From: Smittium mucronatum
Taxonomy: Eukaryota; Kickxellomycota; Harpellomycetes; Harpellales; Legeriomycetaceae
Direction: 5' to 3'
Length of the DNA stretch: 49,304 nucleotides
NCBI GenBank assembly: GCA_001953115.1
Contig: LSSL01000002.1
Location: forward strand, 1-49,304
Shown one piece after another: positions 1 through 10,261 of the stretch (the first letter of the stretch is position 1; each line of letters opens with the position of its first letter). The notes beneath the pieces were generated by a model. That model was given only the letters and a program-made list of their open reading frames with translations. It was not told the origin of the DNA and did not search any database. A program made the translations under genes and the position numbers.

Positions 1-11
1 GGGGGGGGGGG
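1..11. other. G-run at window edge
   Basis: Eleven consecutive G open the window and abut a repeat whose second copy (42654) is preceded by ordinary sequence. The same kind of G-run flanks the gap at 30188-30754. It is either a true oligo-G tract at which the assembly breaks or a sequencing artefact at a contig end. Confidence 0.7.
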
Positions 12-85
12 TCTTTCGGTTGGTAGATTGAACCCTTATCCCGTAGGTACGTAGCCGGTAGTCCGGCATAGGAGCTTATTGTAGT
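10..85 (+). repeat. Interspersed repeat, copy A
   Basis: The stretch beginning GGTCTTTCGG, then TTGGTAGATTG, recurs at 42654-42720 as GGTCTTTCGG, then CTGGTAGATTG, and similarity continues more weakly for tens of bases. The two copies have the same orientation. This copy lies about 300 bases upstream of the MULE relic and could be part of that element, which is inference. Its less AT-rich composition contrasts with the DNA around it. Confidence 0.5.
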
Positions 86-394
86 TAAAATAATAGTCTT
101 TTCTATACGTCTTTTTCTTTTTTTCAAATCTTTTTAGTATAGTTTTTAATGACGTTATCTTACAATAAAATTCCGTGATACAAAAAAAAAAAAGGTAAGT
201 GGTTGGATTTATGACACTGATATTATAATTAAATAGTAACAGTTTACAAAATTTAAAAATTATATTCCGTATAACGCCTTTTTATTTAACCAGAAAACTA
301 TTTTTATTGGTGATTTTAAAATTATTGAGTGGAATTTGGTCCAAAATGAGGTTTATGAAAATCAAAAAAATTTTTGAGGGTTGAATATTCCAAA

Positions 395-1939
395 AAATCA
401 AATAAATACTATTCAACTTATTACCGCTGCTACAACTCTAAATTTATTAAGCACGTTTTTAAAGCGAGAGTTAATAGGTAATGTGACGGAAGAATTACAA
501 CATACATAGTAAATTAACACCACCACTACTGTCATAGAGACTCTAATACTGGTATAAAAAAAGACATTTTGGATCTTTGTAATCTTGGTGTAAAATCTAG
601 CATGATTAAAAGAAAAATCAAAAGTGATGGAATAATGCTGGAAATAACCAAAATATACAATACAGTGAATAACAATAAACGTTAGTCGGTTAATGATAGT
701 TTAGTTACAACTAAAACTTTTGAAGAAGACTGCAAAAAATACTGTAGTGGGTGGGATTCTGAATAGCCCAATATTGCTGAATATTCTAGCGATATAGAAA
801 ATAGAAGAGCATTAATAACTTCAGAAAATCGAATAAATTTCTTAACGAAGTCCTATAATCTACGTATAGACTCTATATTCAAAATCATATATGGATATTA
901 TCCTATGATCATTACAGGAGTTCAAGACATAAACCAAAAATACATCCCCATATCAATCTCAAATGTCAGTATAGATGATAGGGTCTAATGTTTATGGACG
1001 CTTTAAACTTTAAAAATTCGATTGGAAAGCTATGCATTACTTTGGATCATAAAAAACATAGTATCAGACTTTGCTAAGCAAATAAAAAATGCATTTGAGG
1101 AATTCGGTATAATCAATCAAAAAACAAATTTCCCGTTTCATGCAGCTAAAAATTTTAGGAAAATAATATGAGAAAAAGAGCTGAATCAGTTTAAAAGAGT
1201 TTTGTATAATGATTTATAGGGGATTCAGCTTTTACCAATCCAAGAAATATTCAATAATACAAAGAATTTGTTTTCAGTTAAATGAAAGCACTTGGATATT
1301 TTCAGTGACATGATAGAAAAAATAGAATATTTTTATTTCAAATCAAATCCAAATTGTTGTGAGGGTTATAATATATTTGGTACTTCCACTAAAAATGGTC
1401 TTTAAATATTAAATAGAACAATAAAGGACGAATATCAATCTTGGAAATCATCAAGCGTGCTCGATTTTTCGGATACTTCATTTAAAATGTTCAATGAGCT
1501 CGATATTTTTCCTTTTTCTCTACCTAAAAAAATATGTTATAACAAAATTACACCATATATTTCAAGAATATTTTATTTAAAATACGTTTCAACTAATGAG
1601 AATAATTTTTTTTCCTTTGTAATAAATACGATAGAGATTGGATCGGATAATTTAACTAGTCTTAAAAAAAGATAGGAAAGGTTAAACTTTGAAAAATTTA
1701 ACAGTATCATAACAAAATTCTCTAAAAATACATTTTTAATTGTTAATGATACTATATCGCACTGGGAACATCTGTTTTGCAGCTGCTACAATTTTCTGAA
1801 AATAAAAAAAATGTGCACATGTATATTGGTATCTTAAAGAAAACAAAAATCAAATTCTAATATCGATTAAATTGATAAATCAGAGAAAGTCAGTAGGAAG
1901 ACCAAAAAAATTTAGAAAAAACCACAGTCTAAGATTTGA
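395..1939 (+). pseudogene. Decayed MULE (Mutator-like) DDE transposase
   Basis: One reading frame (codons beginning at 395, 422, 560 and so on) can be followed almost throughout, interrupted by TAG, TAA and TGA codons at 683, 764, 986, 1004, 1169, 1217, 1283, 1403 and 1673. A shift of frame near 480 is the only indel I needed. In order it shows a FLYWCH-like start (NKYYSTYYRCYNS, 401-439), a spacer resembling the MULE pre-core (DLCNLGVKSSMIKRKIKSDG), a core with RIDSIFKI (putative first catalytic Asp at 869-871) and GYYPMIITGV, a GL-stop-ILNRTIKDEY stretch near 1397 that matches the usual NNxLExFNR region, and a SWIM finger at 1778-1822 (CSC, nine residues, CTC). The last SWIM residue is Cys where His is normal. 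A basic tail (VSRKTKK) follows. MULE transposases cut and paste DNA; this copy cannot be functional. Identification is by motif order, and I am fairly sure of the family. Confidence 0.8.
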
Positions 1940-2373
1940 ATTGTTCTAAGATCAATAGATATCAAAAACTACAAAACATAATTTTTATTTCCTTTTTATT
2001 AATATAATTAATTTTTTTTAAAACAAATAATAAATTATTATAAAGAATATGATTATATAATAAAATTTTGGATTTTTTTACATAAGAATTAACAAAAAAA
2101 TATTAATGTTACGCTGATAAAATAATAATCCATTAAATTGAATAATAAACAAAAGTTTATTAAAAAGACATATAAATAACATAAATTAATTGAGAAAGGT
2201 AAATGAAAAGTATATATAATGAAAATATCCTTACTAAATTATTATTATAAAAAAAAAAATTGGGAAAAAAAATAACAAAACAAGACAATAATCTATATGA
2301 AAACAAGTATCGAAAAATCGACACACATAGTTCCAAGATAATTAAAGCTGAAACTCTTAGAAAATAACACATC
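1940..2373. other. AT-rich stretch, no gene seen
   Basis: Low-complexity A/T-rich sequence with homopolymer runs. A minus-strand open frame at 2160-2387 has the hydrophobic Phe/Leu/Ile/Ser make-up expected of random AT-rich sequence and runs into the minisatellite, so I do not call it a gene. Confidence 0.6.
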
Positions 2374-2903
2374 AAACCTCCCATCAATCAAACCACCAAC
2401 CGATTAAAACTCCCAACCATCAACCCATCAGAACATCATCCCATCGTCTCATCAACACTTCAACACATTTTTCCATCAAAGCTTCAACCCATCAACACTT
2501 CAACCCATCAGCCGTTCATAATTTCCATATTCCAACCCCTCAACTCTTCATACACTCCATCTATCAAAAAATCAACACTTCAACCCATGATACCTCACAT
2601 AAAATAACCCAGTATACCTTAAATCCTTCAACGTTTCTACCATTCAACACTTCAAAACTTCAACCCATCAAACCATCAAACCATCAAACCATCAAACCAT
2701 CAAAACTTCAGCACATCAACCAATTATAAATCCTATCCATCAACCCTTTAATAGTCCAACACTTCAAACCATGATACCTCACATAAAGTAACCCATAATA
2801 CCTTCGATTATTCAACCCACTAACACATAAAACCATATATAATTTAACACTCCAACACTTCAACACTTGAACCCATCAACACCATTCATTCAATTAGCCA
2901 CTA
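2374..2903. repeat. C/A-rich, G-poor minisatellite
   Basis: About 530 bases are built from short variants of CATCAAACC, CTTCAACCCATCAACA and similar words. The strand bias is strong: the plus strand has many C and very few G. Five exact copies of the 8-mer CCATCAAA lie at 2665-2704. A longer unit of 48 bases is duplicated at 2573-2620 and 2757-2804 with four mismatches, 184 bases apart; both contain CATGATACCTCACATAAA. The complementary strand is G/T-rich (TTGATGGGTTGAAG type). No coding potential is visible. It is a degenerate tandem array rather than a transposon. Confidence 0.8.
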
Positions 2904-4068
2904 ATAATAAATAACACTCATCTTCGATTAATTAGCACTAGATTAAATGTATTATATTCAATTATTGATGATATAAACACAATAAAAATTGGTTTAATGA
3001 TGTTAATTTCTTAAATAATTTGCATAGTCAAACTTACCGATTTTTTTCTTCATAAATACATAGAAAATTAAAAATAATATATATTTTTGGAAAAAATCTA
3101 TCTATTTAAGTATGGTAATACTAATAATAAGCTGACTTTAAATACAAATTTATATATTTAGAAGTTTTTGATTCTTATTTTAAACAAGCGTGAAATCTAA
3201 AAAATATTTTATTACCTTATAATATTTGTGTATCATTAAAATATAATAGTATTTATATCTTATTTACATCAATTTTCAATGTGACCATTTAATTTTAATT
3301 TTAATTTAATATTTTTAAATTTAAAACTTTTCGTAGATAATTTAGCTCGGTTATTCAGATTCATTTTTTATTAAAGTTTGAATTATAAATTTTTATTCTA
3401 TACTTTGTTTAGTTTTCTTGATCTTCATTTATTATTTACTAAATGAATATTTTTTTGAGGGAACTGGATTTTTTTAATGTCATAGTGACTTAAAAGATGG
3501 AAATTTTTTTTAATTTATAAAATATAATCGAGCTATTATATGAAGTTTCAAAAGTATGATTTAATTTTCAAAGAATATCATATTATGGTGATTCATCATA
3601 TAAATTTGAAATTTAAGACACCCATTTGAGAAATGTTTTTAATTTTAGAAATTTAGATGAGTCGCTTGTGATCTAATTAAAATATTTTGTATTTTTATTA
3701 TGATATGCCTAAAATGACAATATAATAATCAAAAGGGCTTTATTTGATTAAAATCTACCTTCCTTCGATTGGAAACACTTTATTGTTAATAATAGGAAGT
3801 GTGATTACTTTTTAACCTTTAAAATAACCGAATTCAGCATAATTTAGTTGAAATTTACTATTTATCCATTAGACACGAATACAGATTTTAGGTACATATT
3901 CGAACCGAAATTAAATTATTGGATGGATTTTTGTGTTTGTTTTGACATCATTCTCTAAACGGATTGAGCATATTTAGACTTCAGAACCCAATAAATGGAG
4001 AAGCCGTTTTTGATGCTGCCGATTAAAATAAACTAGCACTACTAAATAGATAAATAATAAAGTACTGT
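2904..4068. other. AT-rich stretch, no gene seen
   Basis: A/T-rich filler with no open frame, RNA gene or repeat that I can support. Slightly less biased words near 3960-4020 do not translate into a recognisable protein. Confidence 0.5.
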
Positions 4069-4225
4069 TTTTTTAAACGAATTTCAGGTTTTTTAAGCTA
4101 GAGTCTGATATTTTAAACATTTTCTGATTTTTTTATTTGTTTACCTGAGTTTTTATGTAAAAAATCTGATGTCTTTATTAAATCTTTTAACATAATTTCC
4201 ATTCACCGACTACATTATAAACAAA
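4069..4225 (+). repeat. Left terminal inverted repeat with 20-21-bp subunits
   Basis: It aligns without gaps to the reverse complement of 5388-5544, at roughly four-fifths identity by eye. Inside it the word TCTGAT/CCTGAG recurs at 4104, 4123, 4144 and 4165, each followed by a T-run. The repeat is thus itself a short tandem array with a period of 19-21 bases. Confidence 0.7.
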
Positions 4226-5387
4226 ACTGCAAAAAAGCTAAAGCTTAGATTTATTTGCTTATTTTAAATTCAGCAATAATTGTAAGGCGTAGAGCTAGAA
4301 AAAAGGAAGCAATAATATCACAAAAAATTTCAATTTTTTAATGACACATTTTTTTCAGCATGTTAGATATAAAGTGTCAAACTTATATTTAGCTCCAATA
4401 TATTTTACATGAAATAATTTCAAGTAAGTTTACTTAAAATAAATAATTTGTAATAATTTTCGAATTTCTATTTGTTTTAAATGGTGGTTTAGAACTATAG
4501 TGATATTTTTTCATGATGAAAGGTTAACACCACTTGCAGAAATACTAACATTCTAAAAACAATGAAGCCTTTTTATTATATATTTATTATTCCCTAGTAC
4601 TTAATTTTTTTTATATTAATCAGAAAAAACAAAAAATATTTTCTTTAAATGAAATTCTGATGATAAAGGTATAAATATACGTAATATTGAAAATTTTGGC
4701 ATGTAATTATAGCTTCTAAAATTGTATCTATATTTTAATTATTTAATAAAAAGAATATTTAATACAGTATATACCAATTCCACAAAGCTATTCGTAATGT
4801 TAGTTAACTAAAATCACCATTTTAAATGATTTCATATTTATATAAGGACTTTTATTTTTTAATTGAAACAAAGGAAATTGATGAATTTGATAGAAAATTA
4901 ATCTAAATTTATATAAATAAAACTTGAACTTAAATTTAATCATTAAATTTGCAAATATTTTTTTTTCCAACTTCCTTAATATTTAATAATCTAGAGTAAT
5001 TATTGGCTATATTTTATTATATATCATCTCGATATGCTTAAATATAAATATTATACATGTTATAAAATCCAATTTATTAGTTATTTTATGCGCCCGAAAA
5101 AATAATGTTTCATTAATCAAATGATAAAAAGCTTGCTTTTTAAAACAATAGTGTTTAATCAGAATAATATACTTAAATGCTATATATTTTCTGTTAAAAA
5201 TACATTAATATCAACTAATTTTTACCGGTTAATAACAACTATTATTGATCTTTTTCTGTATCTTGATTGAAAAAAACCAGCAAAGTAAAGCTCCCTTATT
5301 TTTTTTAAATTTAAATACACTTTTTTTAACAATGAAACATATCTTTTTTTCTTTTAAATGACAATTTGAAAATGCCACTGGATATTT

Positions 5388-5544
5388 ATTTATTTATAAT
5401 GCTGCCAATAAATAGAAATTATACTACAATATTTAATAAAAACATCAGAATTTTCACATAAAAACTCAGATTAACAAATAAAAAATCTGAAAACCCCCAA
5501 AATATCAGATGCTTGTTTAAAAAAACTAAAATACGTTTAAAACT
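5388..5544 (-). repeat. Right terminal inverted repeat with 20-21-bp subunits
   Basis: Reverse-complement partner of 4069-4225. The same subunits are present in inverted order, and the alignment keeps register through all of them. The longest shared words include TTTTTTATTTGTT and CTGAGTTTTTATGT. A five-base GGGGG (CCCCC on the plus strand, 5494-5498) replaces AAACA of the left copy. Confidence 0.7.
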
Positions 5545-6122
5545 TTAGAATTTTATTAGCCAATCCTAATAAATTGCATTTATTGTTGAGTCTGAATGAA
5601 TATTTTAATTTCCGACAAGATGAAAAAATGGCCAGAATTGGAATTCAATCCATTTATTTACATATTTTTTCATGTACAATTCACTTACATTTAACGAAAA
5701 ATAGTATTGGTTATTCATTTATTATATATTAAACTTCAACCAAATTCCATAAATTAACCCTTTTTTACTAAATATTCTTCTGCGTGCAATAAAAATATCA
5801 AAATTTAAAAAACAGCATTAATCTTTCCAAATCCAACTATATGATATAGTTAGCTGATAAAAGTCACCTGATCTATAAAAAAGATTCCCAGATTTTGCTA
5901 AAGTTATCATTTTATCTAAATTTATCCTTGTTATAAAATAAAGCTACCATAAAATATTGCATAGTCATTTTTTTCTCCCAATTTAATTAATAATACCTTT
6001 GTTTATTATTTAGAATTTTTTCTCAATATAAAATTAGTTTGCTCATTCGTGTGTTTAGATTAATTTTTTTAACTTAAAAAAAATTGGACGATTGAAAAAA
6101 GTTAGAATGATATTTTAAATAC
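5545..6122. other. AT-rich stretch, no gene seen
   Basis: A/T-rich DNA between two repeat units. I see no open frame with non-random composition and no RNA gene. Confidence 0.5.
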
Positions 6123-6245
6123 GCATTTGTATACAAAATTATGCAAAAATACACAAATTTTGGAAATTTTACACTGAATTCCTTTAAATACACAAAAAAC
6201 TTTTTTTTCCCAATATAATTTCTTAAAAATTACTTAGTTATACAC
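6123..6245 (+). repeat. Inverted repeat pair, left copy (bracket of a 4.9-kb block)
   Basis: It aligns with the reverse complement of 10864-10986. The core ACAAAATTATGCAAAAATAC is identical and is followed by ACACAAA. Similarity extends a further ten or so bases outward and about a hundred inward. The two copies may be the termini of one large element or two independent insertions of one repeat in opposite orientation. Confidence 0.65.
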
Positions 6246-7019
6246 AAAAAAATATAACACGTTTTTATTTGATAAGTACATTTATATTCAATATTTTAAT
6301 ATTAAAATTTATTAAAGAGTGATATAAAGATCAATTTGAGATCAAAATGTTTATTAAATTATACGGAATTATCTTTATAATTTTCTTTTTTAAAAAAAAG
6401 AGAATGAAATTGATAATTTTTGATAATTTTAAACTTTCAGAAAAGAAAAAATCGTTAGGAAATATATTTTTAGATCTAATATGACTCTAAAATATATTTT
6501 ACAAACTAAATTTTCTGCAAAAACTGGAGCGAATCTAGTTCTACTGAAATAATAATATTTGAAGCTTTAAAAAACAAAATTTTCGTTTATAATATAAGAT
6601 TTGAGCATTATGAATGCTGCAATAAGATAAAGTATATATTAAACTATAAAAAAAATGTTTTAGATTTATAAAATATTTTATTGAAAACGTTATTTAATAT
6701 TAAATATAAAATCAACGAAGAATTTATCGGATTTTCGCCGAAGATAATTTGTGGAATCATTTCAATCAATAAATGAGGTGAGGATGACTTTTATAATAGA
6801 AAATTGAATATATATGACTTATGGACGTTTATTAAAATTAATTAATTAATGAAGATGGAAAACCGTAAATTTGCTCTTATGAAAATATAAAAGGTATTTT
6901 AAACTACGTTTTTTGAATTTTTTTTTTGAAAATTTTTTCTCTTAGAAAAAATATACATTAAGTCAAAATACAAAATATTTCGAATAAAATTTATAATTTG
7001 CTAAAAAATTCAAAAAAAT
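6246..7019. other. AT-rich stretch, no gene seen
   Basis: A/T-rich DNA just inside the left copy of the inverted repeat. No protein motif or RNA gene was recognised on either strand. Confidence 0.5.
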
Positions 7020-7247
7020 TCATTTATGTGCCACATGTAGACCGATTGATATTGAATATAAGTTTTGGCGAATATGTTCACATTTTAATGAACCAATAGG
7101 CTCATTACACATACGAAACATTTCACCCAATTGAGATAATCTCTCATAAGCATAATTGGCTGCTAGGAAACTAAAAATGATATAAATAAGGAAGCTTAGC
7201 CATTTCGGAATGGCTAAGCTTTTCAACTTGTTTCCATCTCCTGGCAT
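7020..7247 (-). CDS. Possible small single-pass membrane protein, 75 residues
   Basis: An ATG-to-stop frame of 75 codons whose composition is much less biased than the AT-driven frames around it. An upstream in-frame stop (TAA) lies 13 codons before the ATG. The N-terminus is polar and basic (MPGDGNKLKSLAIPK). One hydrophobic segment follows (WLSFLIYIIFSFLAANYAY, about residues 16-34), then a hydrophilic tail with two cysteines (FRMCNEPIGSLKCEH). I do not recognise the family. Oddly, the codons for KSLAIPKWLS contain a perfect 13-bp inverted repeat (7192-7221). It could be a real gene, an exon of a spliced gene, or a piece of a mobile element, since it lies between the two 123-bp inverted repeats. 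Confidence 0.35.
   Translation of the reverse strand: MPGDGNKLKSLAIPKWLSFLIYIIFSFLAANYAYERLSQLGEMFRMCNEPIGSLKCEHIRQNLYSISIGLHVAHK
7192..7221. repeat. Perfect 13-bp inverted repeat with 4-base loop
   Basis: Left arm AAGCTTAGCCATT (7192-7204), loop TCGG, right arm AATGGCTAAGCTT (7209-7221). The arms are perfectly complementary and contain a GGCTAAGC core that is rare in this AT-rich DNA. The loop would form a stable tetraloop-type hairpin in RNA. Confidence 0.9.
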
Positions 7248-7792
7248 CTTATGGCCAAATTCATATTTATTACCTTATTCCCTTTTACTCTCCAAAATAA
7301 ACCTGATCCTTACACACATATCCTAATAAAAAAATCCACTTAAGAGTATTAGAGATAGTACAAAACGAAGATAAAAAACTCTAATTTTGGTTTTAGGAAG
7401 ATATTAGAAAATTTTCATCAAATCCGGGTTTTATTTTTGAGTCTAATAAATATATCGGGTGCTGCACCGCAAATAACTAAAGCAGTTTTTGAATTTGATC
7501 CAATAATTAAAATAATAAATGTTTTGGGCCCATTTTAACAGAAATATTCAAAATGATGTAAAATCCACATCTGAAAACATCAGATAAGACTTTCTCAACG
7601 ATAAATTTTATTTATAAATTTCAAAAACCAGAGCATATTTTTATTATTTATTTGAAATCCCCCAAAAAACTGGTCTGATTTCAGAAATATGGATAGTACT
7701 TAATCTAAATTCAAAGATAATTTTTTCGAAAAAAATTCCAAAAGATACAAATGATCGTATTTATAAGGACTTGGTACTAAAAATCCATATAA

Positions 7793-8212
7793 AGATATAA
7801 TCTGGTTATAAAAAATCGGTGTCTTAATTTGAAAATTCAAAATGTAAATTATTTCATCAAAATAGGTAGCAAAGTATTCGTTGATGGGGAAAGATACGCT
7901 AATATAAACTTTTTAAAACCATTATGAGACGATTTTTTTTTAGATCTGATTAGGAAAGAATATGAAATATATTTGGGAATTGTGTGGACTTATTTAAATC
8001 AAATTCCTCGAGAAGGTTCTTTCCATGTATTTAATAATTAGAAAAATAAAGTAAGAAATCAAAAAATCCTACCAGTCATGGACTAAGTTAACTTATTTTG
8101 GAAAAATTGTTTCAGTTATCGCTTAGAGCAAAAATATGTTATTGGAAGGATCTATTTTGCAACCTAATCAACTACATGAAGCAAAAAATGAATTTTTTTT
8201 AAATTTTGTTAA
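7793..8212 (+). pseudogene. Possible coding remnant, unidentified
   Basis: One frame holds peptides of unusually mixed composition (KIGSKVFVDGERYANINFLK; then LGIVWTYLNQIPREGSFHVF) interrupted by stops, first a TGA near 7925 and then others. The surroundings translate only to AT-type residues. The pattern is that of a decayed gene or transposase, but I match it to no family. It lies inside the 4.9-kb block bracketed by inverted repeats. Confidence 0.25.
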
Positions 8213-9432
8213 AATTAATCCATTAAATCACAAAAAATGAAGAGTAAATCAAAAGGATATTTAAAAAAATCCGTCTTTGAGTACACAATTCATTCATTAA
8301 TTTTATTATATTATCTTACATCTAAATACAAATAAATATACATATTAAAACCAATAAATTTTTTGTATAATTTATTTGAAATTAAAAATAAATATATTAA
8401 ATATTAAAAACCATGATAAAAAATAAATTGATAAATAGCTAAAGATATCGAAAATAAATTAATACTTAAAAAAATAGCAAAATTAATATACACTCGAATA
8501 TTTTATAAGTATAAATACAAGCATCCACACAATCGCTTCGGCGTTTAAATAAAAATAAAAAAATCAAAATCAAATGATAAATTCATGAAATTAAATTCAG
8601 CGTTTTTATTCTTTTCAAATTTACGATTCTATAGTTAAGTAAAATATTTTAAAGCTAAAATGAGGAAGGGTTCGGAAAGAAAGAGTTTTAATAGAACAAA
8701 AAAAATTCAAAGTGATTTTCAACCTATTTATTATAATAGCTTGATTTCAGAAATTTCTCTAATTTTTATTCATTTTATTCTAAAATATATTAATAATTCA
8801 TAGAATAAAAATTGAAATCTTTTTGTTCACAACTACAACTTTTTACCTCCAATTAAAAAAATAGCACAATAAATTAAAAGAAAAAGAAAGCTAATTGATC
8901 TAGTACATTCGAATCCAAGAATAGTGAAGGTTGATTTGAAATTAGTAAATATAGCTTGGAAAATAGTGTATTAGGTTTGTTAAAAAGCACATTCTAATTC
9001 GGAAGCATAAAGGATGTAATTTATAGACCAAAGATATCCCTAAAACTCCTATGTTTATCCCGTCCACCCGCATTAAATATTTAGACAGTTTGATTATAAA
9101 AAAATTAGTTCAGCTTCAGGGACAAAAATTTTCAATTAAACATTATAAAACTTCTTGATCTAAAAACTGTTGATTAATGTAACTTAATATATTTAATATT
9201 CCCGGAAAAGTATGAAATTATAAATTATTTCACTTTTAAACACAATTTTAACCAAAAATATTTTATTCTGGATTATATTAGCCATGTTTAAAGTTTTATT
9301 ACTAAATATTTGGTTGTAATGCACGATTTTTTCACTGATAAAAATTTGTGACTAAAAGCATTTTATTTTATTGGAGCTCTGTAAAATTATGTTAAAATTC
9401 GTTGAATTTTTACTTAATTTTATGTATAATCT
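8213..9432. other. AT-rich stretch, no gene seen
   Basis: Mostly A/T-rich. A somewhat richer patch at 8995-9085 gave no recognisable peptide. The piggyBac-like relic beginning at 9433 may once have extended into this stretch, but I could not follow it upstream with confidence. Confidence 0.4.
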
Positions 9433-9579
9433 AGAATGGGTGGTGTTTAAACTTATTAAATGTGTGATATTATAATTTATGGTTGATTTGAAAAAAAAGG
9501 ATTTAAATCTTGGGTATTTGCAATTTAGTGTTAAGTAAAAAAAATAAAAAATCGTGTCAATAAGCGATTCAGAAAATGA
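9433..9579 (+). pseudogene. Possible piggyBac-like transposase fragment
   Basis: One frame reads RMGGV, stop, TY, stop, MCDIIIYG, stop, then FEKKGFKSWVFAI. piggyBac-type transposases (the DDE_Tnp_1_7 family) commonly carry YNxxMGGVDxxDxM followed after about twenty residues by a KKW-aromatic stretch, and this fragment keeps that order and spacing. In-frame stops at 9448, 9457, 9484, 9526 and 9532 rule out function. A Tyr-Asn would be expected just before RMGGV and is reachable only by a one-base shift. Identification rests on this short match. Confidence 0.4.
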
Positions 9580-10029
9580 AGATAACATAAATTATTTTTC
9601 TATTCAAAAACCTAAAAACTGAGAAAAATAAAAAAAATATCCACTTTCAGTAAGATAAGCTACCGTTTTATCAGCGGAAAAGGGTGAAGTTTTTATAAAT
9701 CTTATTAGTTCCCATAATGTCCCATATTCTACAGCTTATATTTGAATGAATTTAATAGTTTTATTCCTAAGCCTAAAGGATGTAGATTTATTTTGAACTA
9801 AATTGGTTGAAATCCGGGTGAATTATAAAATTGTTATTATTTAAGAAAATACATTATATAATCTCAAGAAAATATCAAGTCTGATTTTTATTGAATTCAA
9901 TTTAAAAATTTAAACAAAGCATAAGCAAGTATTTTAACTTTATAGCTATTACCACAAAATCTGCAAACGTGATGCCCAATCAATTCAATTATAAGTTAAA
10001 TTTTTTTTAAAAAAAATATGTAACTACCT
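9580..10029. other. AT-rich stretch, no gene seen
   Basis: A/T-rich DNA between two transposase relics. It could contain more of either, decayed past recognition. Confidence 0.4.
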
Positions 10030-10060
10030 CTCTTGAATATTCTAGCTCAAGAGTTTTTTT
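10030..10060 (+). other. Hairpin followed by T-run
   Basis: CTCTTGA (10030-10036) and TCAAGAG (10047-10053) pair around a 10-base loop and are followed directly by seven T. The shape resembles an intrinsic terminator. In a eukaryote it would at most act as an RNA polymerase III stop. No transcript that it would end is recognised. Confidence 0.4.
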
Positions 10061-10261
10061 CATGTTTATCGACAAAAGTAACATAAATATTTTCACTAAG
10101 TGGAAAAGAGAAATTTTAAGAAATAGCAAAATAGCTGTATCTAGGCTTCCAAAAATTAGATACATATATTAAACGTGATTGGAGATCCTTAAAACATAGA
10201 TATTTTGAATTTAAAAGCAAAAAGAAGCAGTTACAAAATAGCTGAATGTAAAGTTTGGATT

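Larger units (their letters stand above)
4069..5544. mobile_element. Inverted-repeat element with 157-bp termini (foldback/MITE-like)
   Basis: The two ends (4069-4225 and 5388-5544) are inverted copies of each other and enclose 1162 bases of AT-rich DNA with no open frame. That structure fits a non-autonomous foldback or MITE-like element, or a larger DNA transposon whose interior has decayed. I see no clear target-site duplication just outside the repeats, so the exact borders are uncertain. The transposase family that would mobilise it cannot be inferred from the termini. Confidence 0.65.

Noticed and set aside
395..1939. Reassigned stop codons in the MULE relic
   Set aside because: All three stop types occur in frame, and the SND2 exons and the LINE frame contain no in-frame stops. 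Decay is the simpler explanation.
2160..2387. 75-codon minus-strand frame
   Set aside because: Phe/Leu/Tyr/Ser-rich translation of AT-rich DNA plus the first repeats of the minisatellite; no protein character.
2374..2903. CRISPR array
   Set aside because: Units are short, degenerate and without unique spacers of constant length; the genome is eukaryotic.
9352..9588. 78-codon minus-strand frame
   Set aside because: Antisense to the piggyBac-like scrap; Asn/Ser/Phe/Lys-rich as expected by chance.
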